DNA from: Bacteroidales bacterium
Lineage (GTDB): Bacteria > Bacteroidota > Bacteroidia > Bacteroidales > UBA932
Assembly: GCA_017558775.1 (NCBI GenBank)
Contig: JAFYTP010000026.1
Location: 1 to 64,000 of the forward strand
Direction: 5' to 3'
Length of the DNA stretch: 64,000 nucleotides
The translations under genes and the position numbers were made by a program. The notes under the pieces were generated by a model. The model was not told where the DNA came from, searched no databases, and was given only the letters and a program-made list of their open reading frames with translations. Of the stretch, positions 26,401 through 33,505 are shown piece by piece (the first letter of the stretch is position 1; the number at the start of each line of letters is the position of its first letter).

Positions 26401-27223
26401 TGTCCAGGATCTCGAGCGTATTGGCCAGGGCCTCCGGGTGGTCCGGGAACAGGGCCAGCATTTCCTCCTCGCTCTTGAGGAACTCCTGCTGAGTATAGCG
26501 CAGACGGTCGGGATCGTCGATGAAAGAGTTGGTGGTCAGGCAGATGAGCCGGTCGTGGACCGGACCGTCCTCCTTGCGGACGAAGTGCACGTCGTTGGTC
26601 GCGACGACCTTGACATGGTGCTTCTCCGCCAGCTCGAAGATGACCTTATTATAAATCATCTGGTTGTCATAGACCTCCTGCGAGAGGCCCGGGACCTCCG
26701 TCTTGTGGAGCATGACCTCCAGGTAATAGTCCTCACCGAAGACTTTCTTGTGCCACTCGATGATCTCGTCGACCTTGGCCATATCCCCGGCGAGGATGGC
26801 GCGGGGCACTTCGCCCGCCATACAGGCGGAGCTGCAGATGAGGCCTTCATGGTATTTCTCCAGGATCTCGTGACTCACGCGGGGGCGGTAGTACATACCC
26901 TCGATATGGGCCGTAGACACGATTTTCACGAGGTTTTTATAGCCCTCGTAGTTCTTCGCCAGGAGAATCAGGTGATAATAACCCTTCTCTTTCACCCGGT
27001 GGTCGCCCTTGGAAACATAGATTTCACAGCCGATGATCGGCTTCACCGACGGATGCTTCTTGGCGAACTTGAAGAACTCCTTCACACCGTACATATTCCC
27101 GTGATCGGTGATCGCGAGACCGGGCATTCCCAGCTCCTCCGCCCGATTGAACAGGTTGTCAATGGACGACTGACCGTCCAGGATGGAATACTGGGTATGT
27201 ACGTGCAGATGGACGAAGGACAT
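23450..27223 (-). CDS. dnaE: DNA polymerase III subunit alpha
   Basis: 1257-aa replicative polymerase catalytic subunit, a normal length for Bacteroidota. The N-terminal PHP domain opens MSFVHLHVHTQYSILDG. Palm-domain catalytic acidic residues fall in PDIDVDFED (Asp434, 436, 438). The finger/thumb region has FNKSHATCYAWVSYQTGWLK, and a C-terminal OB-fold follows (about 1000-1100). It is transcribed alone on the minus strand from a good promoter 21 bases upstream. Confidence 0.98.
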   Translation of the reverse strand: MSFVHLHVHTQYSILDGQSSIDNLFNRAEELGMPGLAITDHGNMYGVKEFFKFAKKHPSVKPIIGCEIYVSKGDHRVKEKGYYHLILLAKNYEGYKNLVKIVSTAHIEGMYYRPRVSHEILEKYHEGLICSSACMAGEVPRAILAGDMAKVDEIIEWHKKVFGEDYYLEVMLHKTEVPGLSQEVYDNQMIYNKVIFELAEKHHVKVVATNDVHFVRKEDGPVHDRLICLTTNSFIDDPDRLRYTQQEFLKSEEEMLALFPDHPEALANTLEILDKVEAYSIDCDPILPVFEIDPAFMQDIDAHMEKYKDVIDAGRCDKKGNYRGDGFCHSVAYLCHLTYKGAHQRYGETLTEEQQERIDFELKTISRMGFPDYFLIVQDYIAASRAMGSMVGPGRGSAAGSVVAYCLKITNLDPIRYQLLFERFLNPDRISMPDIDVDFEDLTKAHSYVEQKYGADHVSRVITFGTMAAKSAIKDVARISHVSIDESNRLTKMVPDRLSEKKEKEYPFNPKLDELKPGFKVVEKEVEEEVDGQKVMVKKIFQRGLEDVDVKITLKNCYRLVPEFKEELEKGSELNKEVLKYAQALEGSIRQVGMHACATIIGRGDLTNFLPMTLSKDKETGEDVRTSQYDGHYIEDVGMLKMDFLGLITLTIIHNCLDLIKERFGEDIDIEAIPIDDKPTYELYGRGDTVSVFQFESEGMQTWLQKLRPTRFEDLIAMNALYRPGPMDYIPDFVARKQGEQAIEYDLPDMAEYLEDTYGITVYQEQVMLLSQKLAGFTKGEADKLRKAMGKKLIDVLQSLKGKFMEGGIANGHPEKVLDKIWKDWEKFAQYAFNKSHATCYAWVSYQTGWLKCHYPSEFFASCLTCAKSMEEIKKIMDDCKGHGIKILNPDVNESGANFTVNKNGDVRFALSGMKGFGANIVDAILKDRDENGLYTDIYDFVERMAGTVNRKAFETLLYAGALDGFGLKRRQYEQAGRSGQPFIDEIVRYGELFRSDTLDASASLFGDIDEMKPDRPVIPEWDGEENYLEMLQKEKELVGMYLSSHPLDKYKFEIDNFATCELANLPNYISECEHAKKTAKICIAGLVTEYKPLVTKKGAPYSRTTLEDYSGSYELTLFSKDHEAYFSYMIPHQALFIEGTIEEKYGLRPEERAQGKTVPYVFKVKGITMLGNVAENMIKAFGINIETPMLTPEFRKGLVKVIKSHAGKIPLEVFFYDPETRYRIQLKSNKYQVAVSTELINDLRHLGVDQFEVVRK

Positions 27224-27243
27224 AGTTCTATCTCTTGGAGAAA

Positions 27244-27251
27244 CAAAGATA
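27244..27251 (-). promoter_or_regulatory. Promoter -7 element of dnaE
   Basis: TATCTTTG on the minus strand matches TAnnTTTG and lies 20 bases before the dnaE ATG. Confidence 0.75.
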
Positions 27252-27347
27252 GCACTATGTCCCGAAATCTCCGAAAAAAGTTTTCAACAACCCTGACGGG
27301 AATGGGCCTCTATTCGTAACTCCCTGACCCTCTGCGAGATGATATGA

Positions 27348-27382
27348 GAGAGGTGCACTTTTATGTGCACCTCTCACTTTTT
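27348..27382 (+). terminator. Orphan intrinsic terminator between dnaE and tonB
   Basis: GAGAGGTGCAC, a six-base T-rich loop and GTGCACCTCTC form a perfect 11-base stem followed by ACTTTTT on the plus strand. No annotated plus-strand gene precedes it: the next one upstream ends at 23449. It may end a short unannotated RNA starting between about 27255 and 27330. No other gene-like signal is seen in the 281-base gap 27224-27504 apart from the two promoters. Confidence 0.75.
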
Positions 27383-27443
27383 ATCGCGCTGAAAATCAAC
27401 TGGTTACAAAAAAGATGCGAGAGAACGAAGTGAGAAGCTGTCA

Positions 27444-27474
27444 TTGATTTCGCGCTTTCCGAGGGGTAACTTTG
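27444..27474 (+). promoter_or_regulatory. Promoter of the first tonB gene
   Basis: TTG (27444-27446), 20 bases, TAACTTTG (27467-27474): a full match to the Bacteroidota form, 30 bases before the ATG. Confidence 0.8.
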
Positions 27475-27504
27475 CATCAAGTTAAACCCCTAATACACAG
27501 CGCC

Positions 27505-28194
27505 ATGGAAATCAAGAAAAGTGAAAAAGCCAGCCTTGAGAACAAGCGGCTGATCTTCGCCGAAATCGGACTTGTCGTCGCCCTTCTGGTCGTTTACGCC
27601 GGTTTCGAGACCTCTACGCGGGCACAGGCTACCGCGACTCTTATTGATACGACAAAGGCATCGGAGGAGATAGACATTATCGCGGTCCAGCTTGAAACCC
27701 CTCCGCCCGCACCGGAAGTGCCGATGCTGCCGCAGCTCTCGGACGAGCTGGAGATTGTCGATGACGACGTGACCGTGGATGTGGACTTCCAGAGTCTGGA
27801 CGATTCCGATATTCCGGTGGATATTCAGGAGTACAAGACGAAGGAGGTGGTAGAGGAGGAAGTAGAAGAGGAGGCAATACCCGTTGTCTTTGTCAGTGAA
27901 CAGCCGTCCTTCAACGGTGGGGACGCGAACGAGTTCTCCAAATGGGTCAATTCCCGGCTTGTTTATCCGCAGGTTGCCCAGGAGATGCAAATCCAGGGGA
28001 AAGTCACGCTCCATTTCGTCATTGACAAGAACGGAAACCTGCGCGACGTGAAGGTTCTTAGCTCTCCGGACGACTGCCTTTCCAAAGAAGCGCTCCGGGT
28101 GGTTTCCAGCTCCCCGAAGTGGAAGCCGGGCAAGCAGCGCGACCACGCTGTCAATGTCTCCTATACCTTCCCGGTCATCTTTAAACTGATGTAG
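27505..28194 (+). CDS. TonB family energy transducer (copy 1)
   Basis: 229 aa from ATG 27505 (an upstream TTG is within the promoter). A short cytoplasmic N-terminus MEIKKSEKASLENKR precedes one transmembrane helix (about 17-34), then a periplasmic linker with a short proline cluster and a long acidic stretch (EVVEEEVEEEA). The C-terminal TonB domain (about 140-229) has PSFNGGDANEFSKWV, then YPQVAQEMQIQGKV and PKWKPGKQRDHAV. TonB transfers energy from ExbBD to outer-membrane receptors such as the SusC proteins of this window. No exbB/exbD gene is adjacent. Confidence 0.9.
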   Translation: MEIKKSEKASLENKRLIFAEIGLVVALLVVYAGFETSTRAQATATLIDTTKASEEIDIIAVQLETPPPAPEVPMLPQLSDELEIVDDDVTVDVDFQSLDDSDIPVDIQEYKTKEVVEEEVEEEAIPVVFVSEQPSFNGGDANEFSKWVNSRLVYPQVAQEMQIQGKVTLHFVIDKNGNLRDVKVLSSPDDCLSKEALRVVSSSPKWKPGKQRDHAVNVSYTFPVIFKLM

Positions 28195-28233
28195 CGAACG
28201 ACCGATTTTCGGTGGTAAACGACAGGTTTTAGT

Positions 28234-28274
28234 ACAGTTGCGAGAATCCCGCAAAACGAGGTTCTCGTAACTGT
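28234..28274 (+). terminator. Probable terminator/hairpin after the first tonB
   Basis: ACAGTTGCGAGAA and TTCTCGTAACTGT pair over 13 bases (one G-U) around a 15-base loop; TTGATTTT follows. It separates the two tonB units. Confidence 0.55.
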
Positions 28275-28329
28275 TTGATTTTCAGCATCTATTTTCCGGG
28301 CGTTTGCGAGAAGGTTTTTCACGGAATAT

Positions 28330-28360
28330 TTGCGTGCTTGGACGGGAATGCCGACCTTTG
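28330..28360 (+). promoter_or_regulatory. Promoter of the second tonB gene
   Basis: TTG (28330-28332), 20 bases, GACCTTTG (28353-28360), one mismatch to TAnnTTTG. The following bases CATCA repeat those after the first tonB promoter, so the promoter was duplicated with the gene. Confidence 0.6.
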
Positions 28361-28391
28361 CATCAGTGAAAAACCACAAAACAGAATAGAA

Positions 28392-29084
28392 ATGGAAATC
28401 AAGAAATCCGAAAAAGCCAGCTTGGAGAACAAGAAACTGCTCTTCACGGAGATCGGTCTCGTCGTCGCCCTCGGTATCGTGTGGGCCGCGTTCGAGCACT
28501 CCTCCAAGGATGCGCAGGTGGCTACCCTCACGGACGACACCCAAGTGCTCGTGGAAGAAGAAATGGTCGCTATCCAGCAAGAAACCCCTCCGCCGCCGCC
28601 CGAGGCTCCGAACATCCCCGTCCTGTCCGACCAGATCGACATCGTGGACGATGACATCAAGCTCGACGACGACATGTTCATGAACCTCGAAGACGACAAC
28701 ACCGGCGTCGAGATCATGGACTATAAGGAAGCTGAGGTCGTGGAAGAGGAAGTCGAGGAAGAAGCCATTCCGTTCCAGCTCGTGGAGCAGAAGCCGTCCT
28801 TCAACGGCGGTGACGCGAACGAGTTCTCGAAGTGGGTGAATTCCAAGCTCGTCTATCCGGAAATCGCGAAGGAGAACGGTGTGCAGGGTCGTGTCACCCT
28901 CCAGTTCACCGTGGAAGCCGACGGCCGCGTGACCAACGTGAAGGTCCTCCGTGGTGTGGACGAATCCCTGGACAAGGAAGCCGTCCGCGTTGTCTCCAGC
29001 TCCCCGAAGTGGAAGCCGGGCAAGCAGCGTGACCGCGCCGTCAAGGTTACCTACACCTTCCCGGTGATCTTCCAGCTCCGATAA
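28392..29084 (+). CDS. TonB family energy transducer (copy 2)
   Basis: 230 aa from ATG 28392; upstream in-frame codons precede the promoter. It is a clear paralogue of copy 1: N-terminus MEIKKSEKASLENKKL, one transmembrane helix (about 17-34), PPPPPEAPNIPV, an acidic linker with EVVEEEVEEEAIPF, and a C-terminal domain with PSFNGGDANEFSKWVNSKLVYP and SSPKWKPGKQRDRAVKV. The C-terminal domain has a GVDESLDKEAVRV segment closer to common Bacteroidales TonBs than copy 1. The ThiL-like gene starts 2 bases after its stop, so the two are cotranscribed. Confidence 0.9.
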   Translation: MEIKKSEKASLENKKLLFTEIGLVVALGIVWAAFEHSSKDAQVATLTDDTQVLVEEEMVAIQQETPPPPPEAPNIPVLSDQIDIVDDDIKLDDDMFMNLEDDNTGVEIMDYKEAEVVEEEVEEEAIPFQLVEQKPSFNGGDANEFSKWVNSKLVYPEIAKENGVQGRVTLQFTVEADGRVTNVKVLRGVDESLDKEAVRVVSSSPKWKPGKQRDRAVKVTYTFPVIFQLR

Positions 29085-29086
29085 GT

Positions 29087-30106
29087 ATGGCCGAAACCTT
29101 TTCGGACATCGGAAAAGTAGAGGCGATAGACCAGCTCTATCGCCTCTCTGCTTATCATCCCGTCCCTGGTCTGACCTACGCGGCCGACAAGGGCGGGAAG
29201 ATCCATACCGCCGCCCGGATGTTCCTCGAGGGCATCGACTTCAACCTCGTGTACTTCCCCCTGAAGCACCTGGGCTATAAATGCGTCGTCGGGACCGTGG
29301 GTGAGTTGTACGCTGCCCTCGCGCACCCGAAACTCCTGAATGTCATCCTGGGCGTTTCCAATAAACTGGACTTCTCCCATGTCAAGGACCTCTGGGCCGG
29401 CATCACGGTCGCGGCGAAGGAGCACGGCTTCGAGGCCGTGAACCTGGACCTGCAGCCCTCCAACAACGGCCTGTACGTCAGCATCGCCGCCACCGGAGAA
29501 ACCTCCCTCCTGACCGACAAGCGCCGCATGGCGGCCAAGTCCAAAGACCTTCTGTGCATCTCCGGCCGCCTCGGCGCCGCCTATCTGGGCCTGCAGGTGC
29601 TGGAGAAGGGTCGCAAGGAGTTCGAGAAGACTGGCCAGCAACCTGATATGGCCTCTTGGCGGATGTTCGTGGGCGATTACCTGCGTCCGGAACTGGACGC
29701 TTCCATCGTCACGAAACTGGAGGATGCGGAAATCTATCCTTCTTACGGTTATTTCGTCACGAAAGGCCTCGGCGACGCCCTGAAGCGCCTCCAGCGCGAC
29801 AGCGGTCTCGGCGCCAAGGTCTATGCCGACCATATCCCCTTCGAGGGCAACACCTTCCAGCTCGGAAAACAGCTGGACATCGACCCGGTCTCAGCCGCTT
29901 TCAACGGCGGTGACGACATGCGTCTCCTGTTCACCATCCCGATCCTGCACCTGGAAAAGTTCCGCCGCGACTTCCAGACCTTCGACATCATCGGCCACCT
30001 CGCCCAGCCCGAAGCCGGCACCGTCCTGGTTACCCCGGAAGGCGTCGAATTCCCCGTGAAAGCGCAGGGATGGAAGGAAGAGGATTCCGGGTCAAGCCCG
30101 GAATGA
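29087..30106 (+). CDS. ThiL-like AIR-synthase-fold protein lacking catalytic motifs
   Basis: 339 aa. The overall chain aligns by eye with Bacteroidota thiamine-monophosphate kinase (ThiL): LEGIDFNLVYFPLKHLGYK, a late AAYLGLQVLEKG, AAFNGGDDMRLLFTIP and the C-terminus EFPVKAQGW. The Asp-rich metal/ATP motifs are missing: the V-G-D-D-A position reads TYAADKGGK, the G-G-D-T position reads AVNLDLQPS and the D-I-S-D-G-L position reads YFVTKGLGDAL. I infer a kinase-dead paralogue with a binding, scaffold or structural role. It is translated directly after TonB copy 2. It has no thiamine genes around it, and a separate true ThiL would be expected elsewhere. Confidence 0.72.
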   Translation: MAETFSDIGKVEAIDQLYRLSAYHPVPGLTYAADKGGKIHTAARMFLEGIDFNLVYFPLKHLGYKCVVGTVGELYAALAHPKLLNVILGVSNKLDFSHVKDLWAGITVAAKEHGFEAVNLDLQPSNNGLYVSIAATGETSLLTDKRRMAAKSKDLLCISGRLGAAYLGLQVLEKGRKEFEKTGQQPDMASWRMFVGDYLRPELDASIVTKLEDAEIYPSYGYFVTKGLGDALKRLQRDSGLGAKVYADHIPFEGNTFQLGKQLDIDPVSAAFNGGDDMRLLFTIPILHLEKFRRDFQTFDIIGHLAQPEAGTVLVTPEGVEFPVKAQGWKEEDSGSSPE

Positions 30107-30110
30107 CAGA

Positions 30111-31091
30111 TTATTTCTCCAGCCAGTCCAGGAAATCCTGGGCGTCGGGGGAGGCTTTAATGCGTTCCTTCAGCCGGTATAAGCGGTTGTAGACGTAGGG
30201 TTTGTCTTTCTCCAGGAGGGTGGAGATGGTGGTGGCGGAGAAGCCGGAGGCGGTGAAGAGATAGAGGAGGAAGTCTTCGTCCTTCCATTTGGGGAAGGTG
30301 GCGCGGAGGCGTTTCATGACGCCGTTCGCGCGCTCGTCCAGGGCTTGTTCCAGATTCTTTTGGACCTTCGTGTCGTTGCGGAGGCCTTCGACGATGGATT
30401 TCACTTCGCCGAGGATGCGCGGCTGAAGGTTGGAGGTTCCTTCAAATATATAATATTGTTCGCACAGGCGGTCCAGGGTGTCCAGGCCGCTCAGTTTCGG
30501 GCGGTCGGCCCGTAGGGCGGAGAGCCGGGACTGGAGGTCTTCGGCTGCCGACATATAGCGCTCATTCTCAGCCTGTTTCTCCGCCAGGAGCTTTTCCGTC
30601 TGGCTCTTCCGGGCCCAGAAATACAGGACCAGGGTTGCCAGGATGCCGGCCAGCAGGAGGGCGAGCATGCCGATGCGGTTCCGTCCCCGTTCGATATCCC
30701 GCGCCACGGCGCCGGCCTTGCGGAAGGAGACCATGCCGATGCCATATCGACCTACAGCGGTCTGGACCGTGCCCATCAGTTCCCACGCCCGCATCCGTTC
30801 CATCGCCGGTCCGTTCTCCTCAAAGTAGAAACAAGCCCGTTCCAGGGCGGCCTCGGTAGGGTCGTCCAGGAAGAAGTAGGTGCGGTAGAATGCTTCGGCG
30901 GAAAGGTAGTCATACTCCGCCTTTTCCCGATCCGTCGCCAGGTCCACACGGGAGACGCCGTCCAGGATGTACAGCGCGCTGTCCGGATGGTCCTCGATCA
31001 CCCGCGCCGCGGTCCGCAGCGCCGGATTCCCCTTCCCGCACGAAAGTACCAGAAGGGCGGCCAGCAGATATGATAAACGGAGCTTCACCAT
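30111..31091 (-). CDS. Membrane-bound TPR-type regulator with C-terminal HTH-like domain
   Basis: 326 aa from ATG 31091 (or GTG 31088); the longer open frame upstream overlaps the divergent gene and is not coding. A lipoprotein-like signal ends at Cys18 (LLVLSC). A short helical, TPR-like segment follows (about 25-130), starting with the HPDSALYILD unit seen in Bacteroidales TPR regulators. Next come one transmembrane helix (140-160) and a coiled coil (about 164-195). The C-terminal helical domain has DEDFLLYLFTASGFSATTIS and NRLYRLKERIK, an HTH of the type in this family. The TPR part is much shorter than usual. Its stop lies 4 bases from that of the convergent ThiL-like gene. Confidence 0.65.
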   Translation of the reverse strand: MVKLRLSYLLAALLVLSCGKGNPALRTAARVIEDHPDSALYILDGVSRVDLATDREKAEYDYLSAEAFYRTYFFLDDPTEAALERACFYFEENGPAMERMRAWELMGTVQTAVGRYGIGMVSFRKAGAVARDIERGRNRIGMLALLLAGILATLVLYFWARKSQTEKLLAEKQAENERYMSAAEDLQSRLSALRADRPKLSGLDTLDRLCEQYYIFEGTSNLQPRILGEVKSIVEGLRNDTKVQKNLEQALDERANGVMKRLRATFPKWKDEDFLLYLFTASGFSATTISTLLEKDKPYVYNRLYRLKERIKASPDAQDFLDWLEK

Positions 31092-31092
31092 A

Positions 31093-31119
31093 CAAAGATA
31101 GTGAAAAATGTTATCTTTG
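31093..31119. promoter_or_regulatory. Mirror-image divergent promoters
   Basis: CAAAGATA (31093-31100, minus-strand TATCTTTG) and TATCTTTG (31112-31119, plus strand) form an inverted repeat 11 bases apart. The minus element lies 1 base from the regulator ATG, the plus element 5 bases from the ATG of the beta-barrel gene. Confidence 0.68.
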
Positions 31120-31124
31120 CAGGC

Positions 31125-32264
31125 ATGACCACAAAGATGCTCGTCGCTCCTTTCCTGCTGCTGTCCGTCCTTTCCCTTCCGGCGCAGGAGAAGCAGCCGC
31201 CCCGGCTTATCCAAGCCGGGACACGCCTCTTCGGGATTCTGACGGAGCCGAGCAAATCCACCGACGGCGCCTATGTTCTCCGGCCGGGGCTCAAGTGGAC
31301 GGTCTCCGCGGACGTGAACTCCATCCATACGGGCGCGGATCTGCACAGCGACATCACTGTTTCTGATTTCAGGGATGACAATGCTTCTATTATCAATGGT
31401 ACAATGGATCTCGGGATGTCGAACCGCCTGTATACGAAAGCCGGTTTTGGCATATCCTATGCTGGGCTCGGAATCGGTTACGGTATTGAAATAGGGAAGA
31501 AAAGCGGCGAGCGGAATACCTTCTTCACCTTCGGGAGTATCACCTCATTTTACGGTTACAATATCAAGTATTACCGGACGCACCAGAACGTGTCCGGAAC
31601 CCTGGCTTTGGAGGGATACGATCCTATCGACCTCACTTCCAAGTATCCGGGCGAGATGCGGAACCTTTCCCTGAGCGGGTTTTACGCATTCAACCGGCGC
31701 AAGTTCGTGTTCGCCTCCGCCTATGGGGGAAGGACGCTCCAACGGCGCTCTGCAGGTTCCTGGGTGGTGACGGCGAAGTACATGCAAGGGGCTTTTTCCG
31801 TCGACCCGAACGATGTCTTTTTCACGGAACGATTGGATGGCCTGCACCGATATTCCACCCAGCAGTTTTCCCTGGGAGGCGGTTATGCCTTCAACTGGGT
31901 GCTGTTCCACCGGGATCCTTCCGACCATAAGAAAGGGGAGGGGCTCCGGAACCTAACGCTGAACGCTACGTTTTTGCCGATGATCTCCTTAATGAATCAT
32001 GTCAAGACGGAGCAGGGGAGCGGGAATGACAGACAAGTGGTCCGGTATGTCGGCCAGCCCAGCCTGTCGCCGGCCTTTCTCGGCGCCGCGTGCTATTCCT
32101 GGGACCGTTATTTCATCACCGCGCAGGCGGGATATAACGACTTCCGCTTCCAAGGAACCGAAACGGGCGTGGAAGAGGATGGGGGACGGCTGCGCACAAA
32201 AATACGCACCCATGGCGTGTTCTACGACATGAGTGCGAAAATTCAGGTAGGAGTCCGGTTCTAG
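31125..32264 (+). CDS. Outer-membrane beta-barrel protein, DUF4421-like
   Basis: 379 aa from ATG 31125; a second ATG at 31137 begins the core signal peptide (LVAPFLLLSVLSLPAQ). The mature protein is strand-rich with aromatic girdles (NRLYTKAGFGISYAGLGIGY, FTFGSITSFYGYNIKYY) and ends in KIQVGVRF with a terminal Phe. The pattern fits the DUF4421 family of Bacteroidota outer-membrane proteins of unknown role. It is divergent from the membrane-bound regulator and shares a compact control region with it, so it may be its target. Its stop overlaps that of the convergent phosphatase gene. Confidence 0.65.
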   Translation: MTTKMLVAPFLLLSVLSLPAQEKQPPRLIQAGTRLFGILTEPSKSTDGAYVLRPGLKWTVSADVNSIHTGADLHSDITVSDFRDDNASIINGTMDLGMSNRLYTKAGFGISYAGLGIGYGIEIGKKSGERNTFFTFGSITSFYGYNIKYYRTHQNVSGTLALEGYDPIDLTSKYPGEMRNLSLSGFYAFNRRKFVFASAYGGRTLQRRSAGSWVVTAKYMQGAFSVDPNDVFFTERLDGLHRYSTQQFSLGGGYAFNWVLFHRDPSDHKKGEGLRNLTLNATFLPMISLMNHVKTEQGSGNDRQVVRYVGQPSLSPAFLGAACYSWDRYFITAQAGYNDFRFQGTETGVEEDGGRLRTKIRTHGVFYDMSAKIQVGVRF

Positions 32265-33505
32265 AAACGGGCCTTGAAGGCCTCCCAGTCATAATACGGC
32301 CAATTGTCCGTCTCCAGGGGGAGGCGGGCTTCTTCGCCGTCGAGGAGGACCTTGAAGAGGACCTTCGGGGACTTCTTGGAACGGTAGAAGACCAGCTGGA
32401 TGTTCGCGCCCATCGGCACGCGGTAGGTCTGGCACCAGACGGGGATGTCGTCGGGGTTCAGGACGTCGTGGCCGAAACCATTGACATCCAGGTTCATCAG
32501 CAGGGGCAGGAAGGTGTAGTCGTGGCCGAAACGGAGGTCGGCGCCCACGCGGCCTTCGGCGATGCGGTCATCGGCCTTGGCGATGATGTCCTGGACGATG
32601 GGGAGGTAGCCCTTGTGCGTGGGCCAGATCTCGGCGTAGAACTGGAAAGCGTCGATCTTCCAGAGCTTTACGAGCTCCTCCTTGGTGAAGAGGTCCCAGA
32701 AATCGATGTCGGTGTACAGGCTGTTCATGCCCGCGGCGAGGAACCAGAGGTAGGAGGTGAAATCCCACTGCTTGTTCTCCGGAAGGGCTTTGTCCACATC
32801 CTTGAACAGCCGTCCGAGGATAGCTTTGTAGTCCACGGTCCGCTCGATGTATTCCGCCCATTTTTCCGTGAACTTCACCGGCGTCCGCTCGAAATCGTCC
32901 TTTTTGAACGGGTTGCCGCTGTCCAACGGGAGGATGGCCGGCAGGAACACCTTGCCGAAGTTCTCGTACAGGTCCAGCTTCGGGTTCGACCCCTTGAGCC
33001 CCGTGCAGAACGCCGACATCGTCATCACGCAACGGGTGGAGGTCGATGTCCACGCGCGTACCTCAGCGCCGTCCGGGAACACCTTCGGGAAATTCTTGTA
33101 CATTCGTTCGGCCAGACCCATTTGCTGGTCCCAGCCCTTCTTGGACAGGTCGCCCGTGCGGTAGCGGACGTCCGGATAGAGACGGTCGTAGCGGGCTTTG
33201 AAACCCATGCCGTAGTCCGTCAGGTTGGCGTCGGCAGCCGCCTCGGAGAGGACGGTGTTCACCCAGCTGTACAGGTCGCTTTGCCAGGCGTAGCGGGCGC
33301 CGTGGCGGCCGTAGTGGCTGATGTAGAAGGGCTTGTAACCCTTCGGCGCCGGGGTGAGCGCCACCGGCCCGGTCGGGCACAGATAGTCGGTTCCGGCGAG
33401 ATACTCGGGATGAGCCTGCAGCTGGGCTTCATAATCCCTCACTTGGGCCCGGAGGCAGATGGCGGCCGCGAGAAGGCCCGCGGCGGCAAGGATCCATTTT
33501 CTCAT
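32261..33505 (-). CDS. Histidine-type phosphatase (MINPP-like), secreted
   Basis: 414 aa from ATG 33505, which begins a clean signal peptide (about 1-20, LRAQ). The catalytic R-H-G-x-R motif is HYGRHGARY with nucleophile His68; the proton-donor region is FGHDYTFLPLL. These place it in the clade-2 histidine phosphatases, which in Bacteroides include inositol polyphosphate phosphatases. Substrate could be phytate or a phosphorylated sugar. It overlaps the upstream XylR-like gene by four bases (ATGA) and so belongs to the GH20 operon. Confidence 0.85.
   Translation of the reverse strand: MRKWILAAAGLLAAAICLRAQVRDYEAQLQAHPEYLAGTDYLCPTGPVALTPAPKGYKPFYISHYGRHGARYAWQSDLYSWVNTVLSEAAADANLTDYGMGFKARYDRLYPDVRYRTGDLSKKGWDQQMGLAERMYKNFPKVFPDGAEVRAWTSTSTRCVMTMSAFCTGLKGSNPKLDLYENFGKVFLPAILPLDSGNPFKKDDFERTPVKFTEKWAEYIERTVDYKAILGRLFKDVDKALPENKQWDFTSYLWFLAAGMNSLYTDIDFWDLFTKEELVKLWKIDAFQFYAEIWPTHKGYLPIVQDIIAKADDRIAEGRVGADLRFGHDYTFLPLLMNLDVNGFGHDVLNPDDIPVWCQTYRVPMGANIQLVFYRSKKSPKVLFKVLLDGEEARLPLETDNWPYYDWEAFKARF

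Noticed and set aside
23825..27319. 1164-codon plus-strand frame opposite dnaE
   Set aside because: Antisense shadow of dnaE; composition follows the complementary codons and no family features are seen.
31092..31346. N-terminal extension of the membrane regulator
   Set aside because: It would overlap the divergent barrel gene and promoter; the signal peptide begins at 31091.
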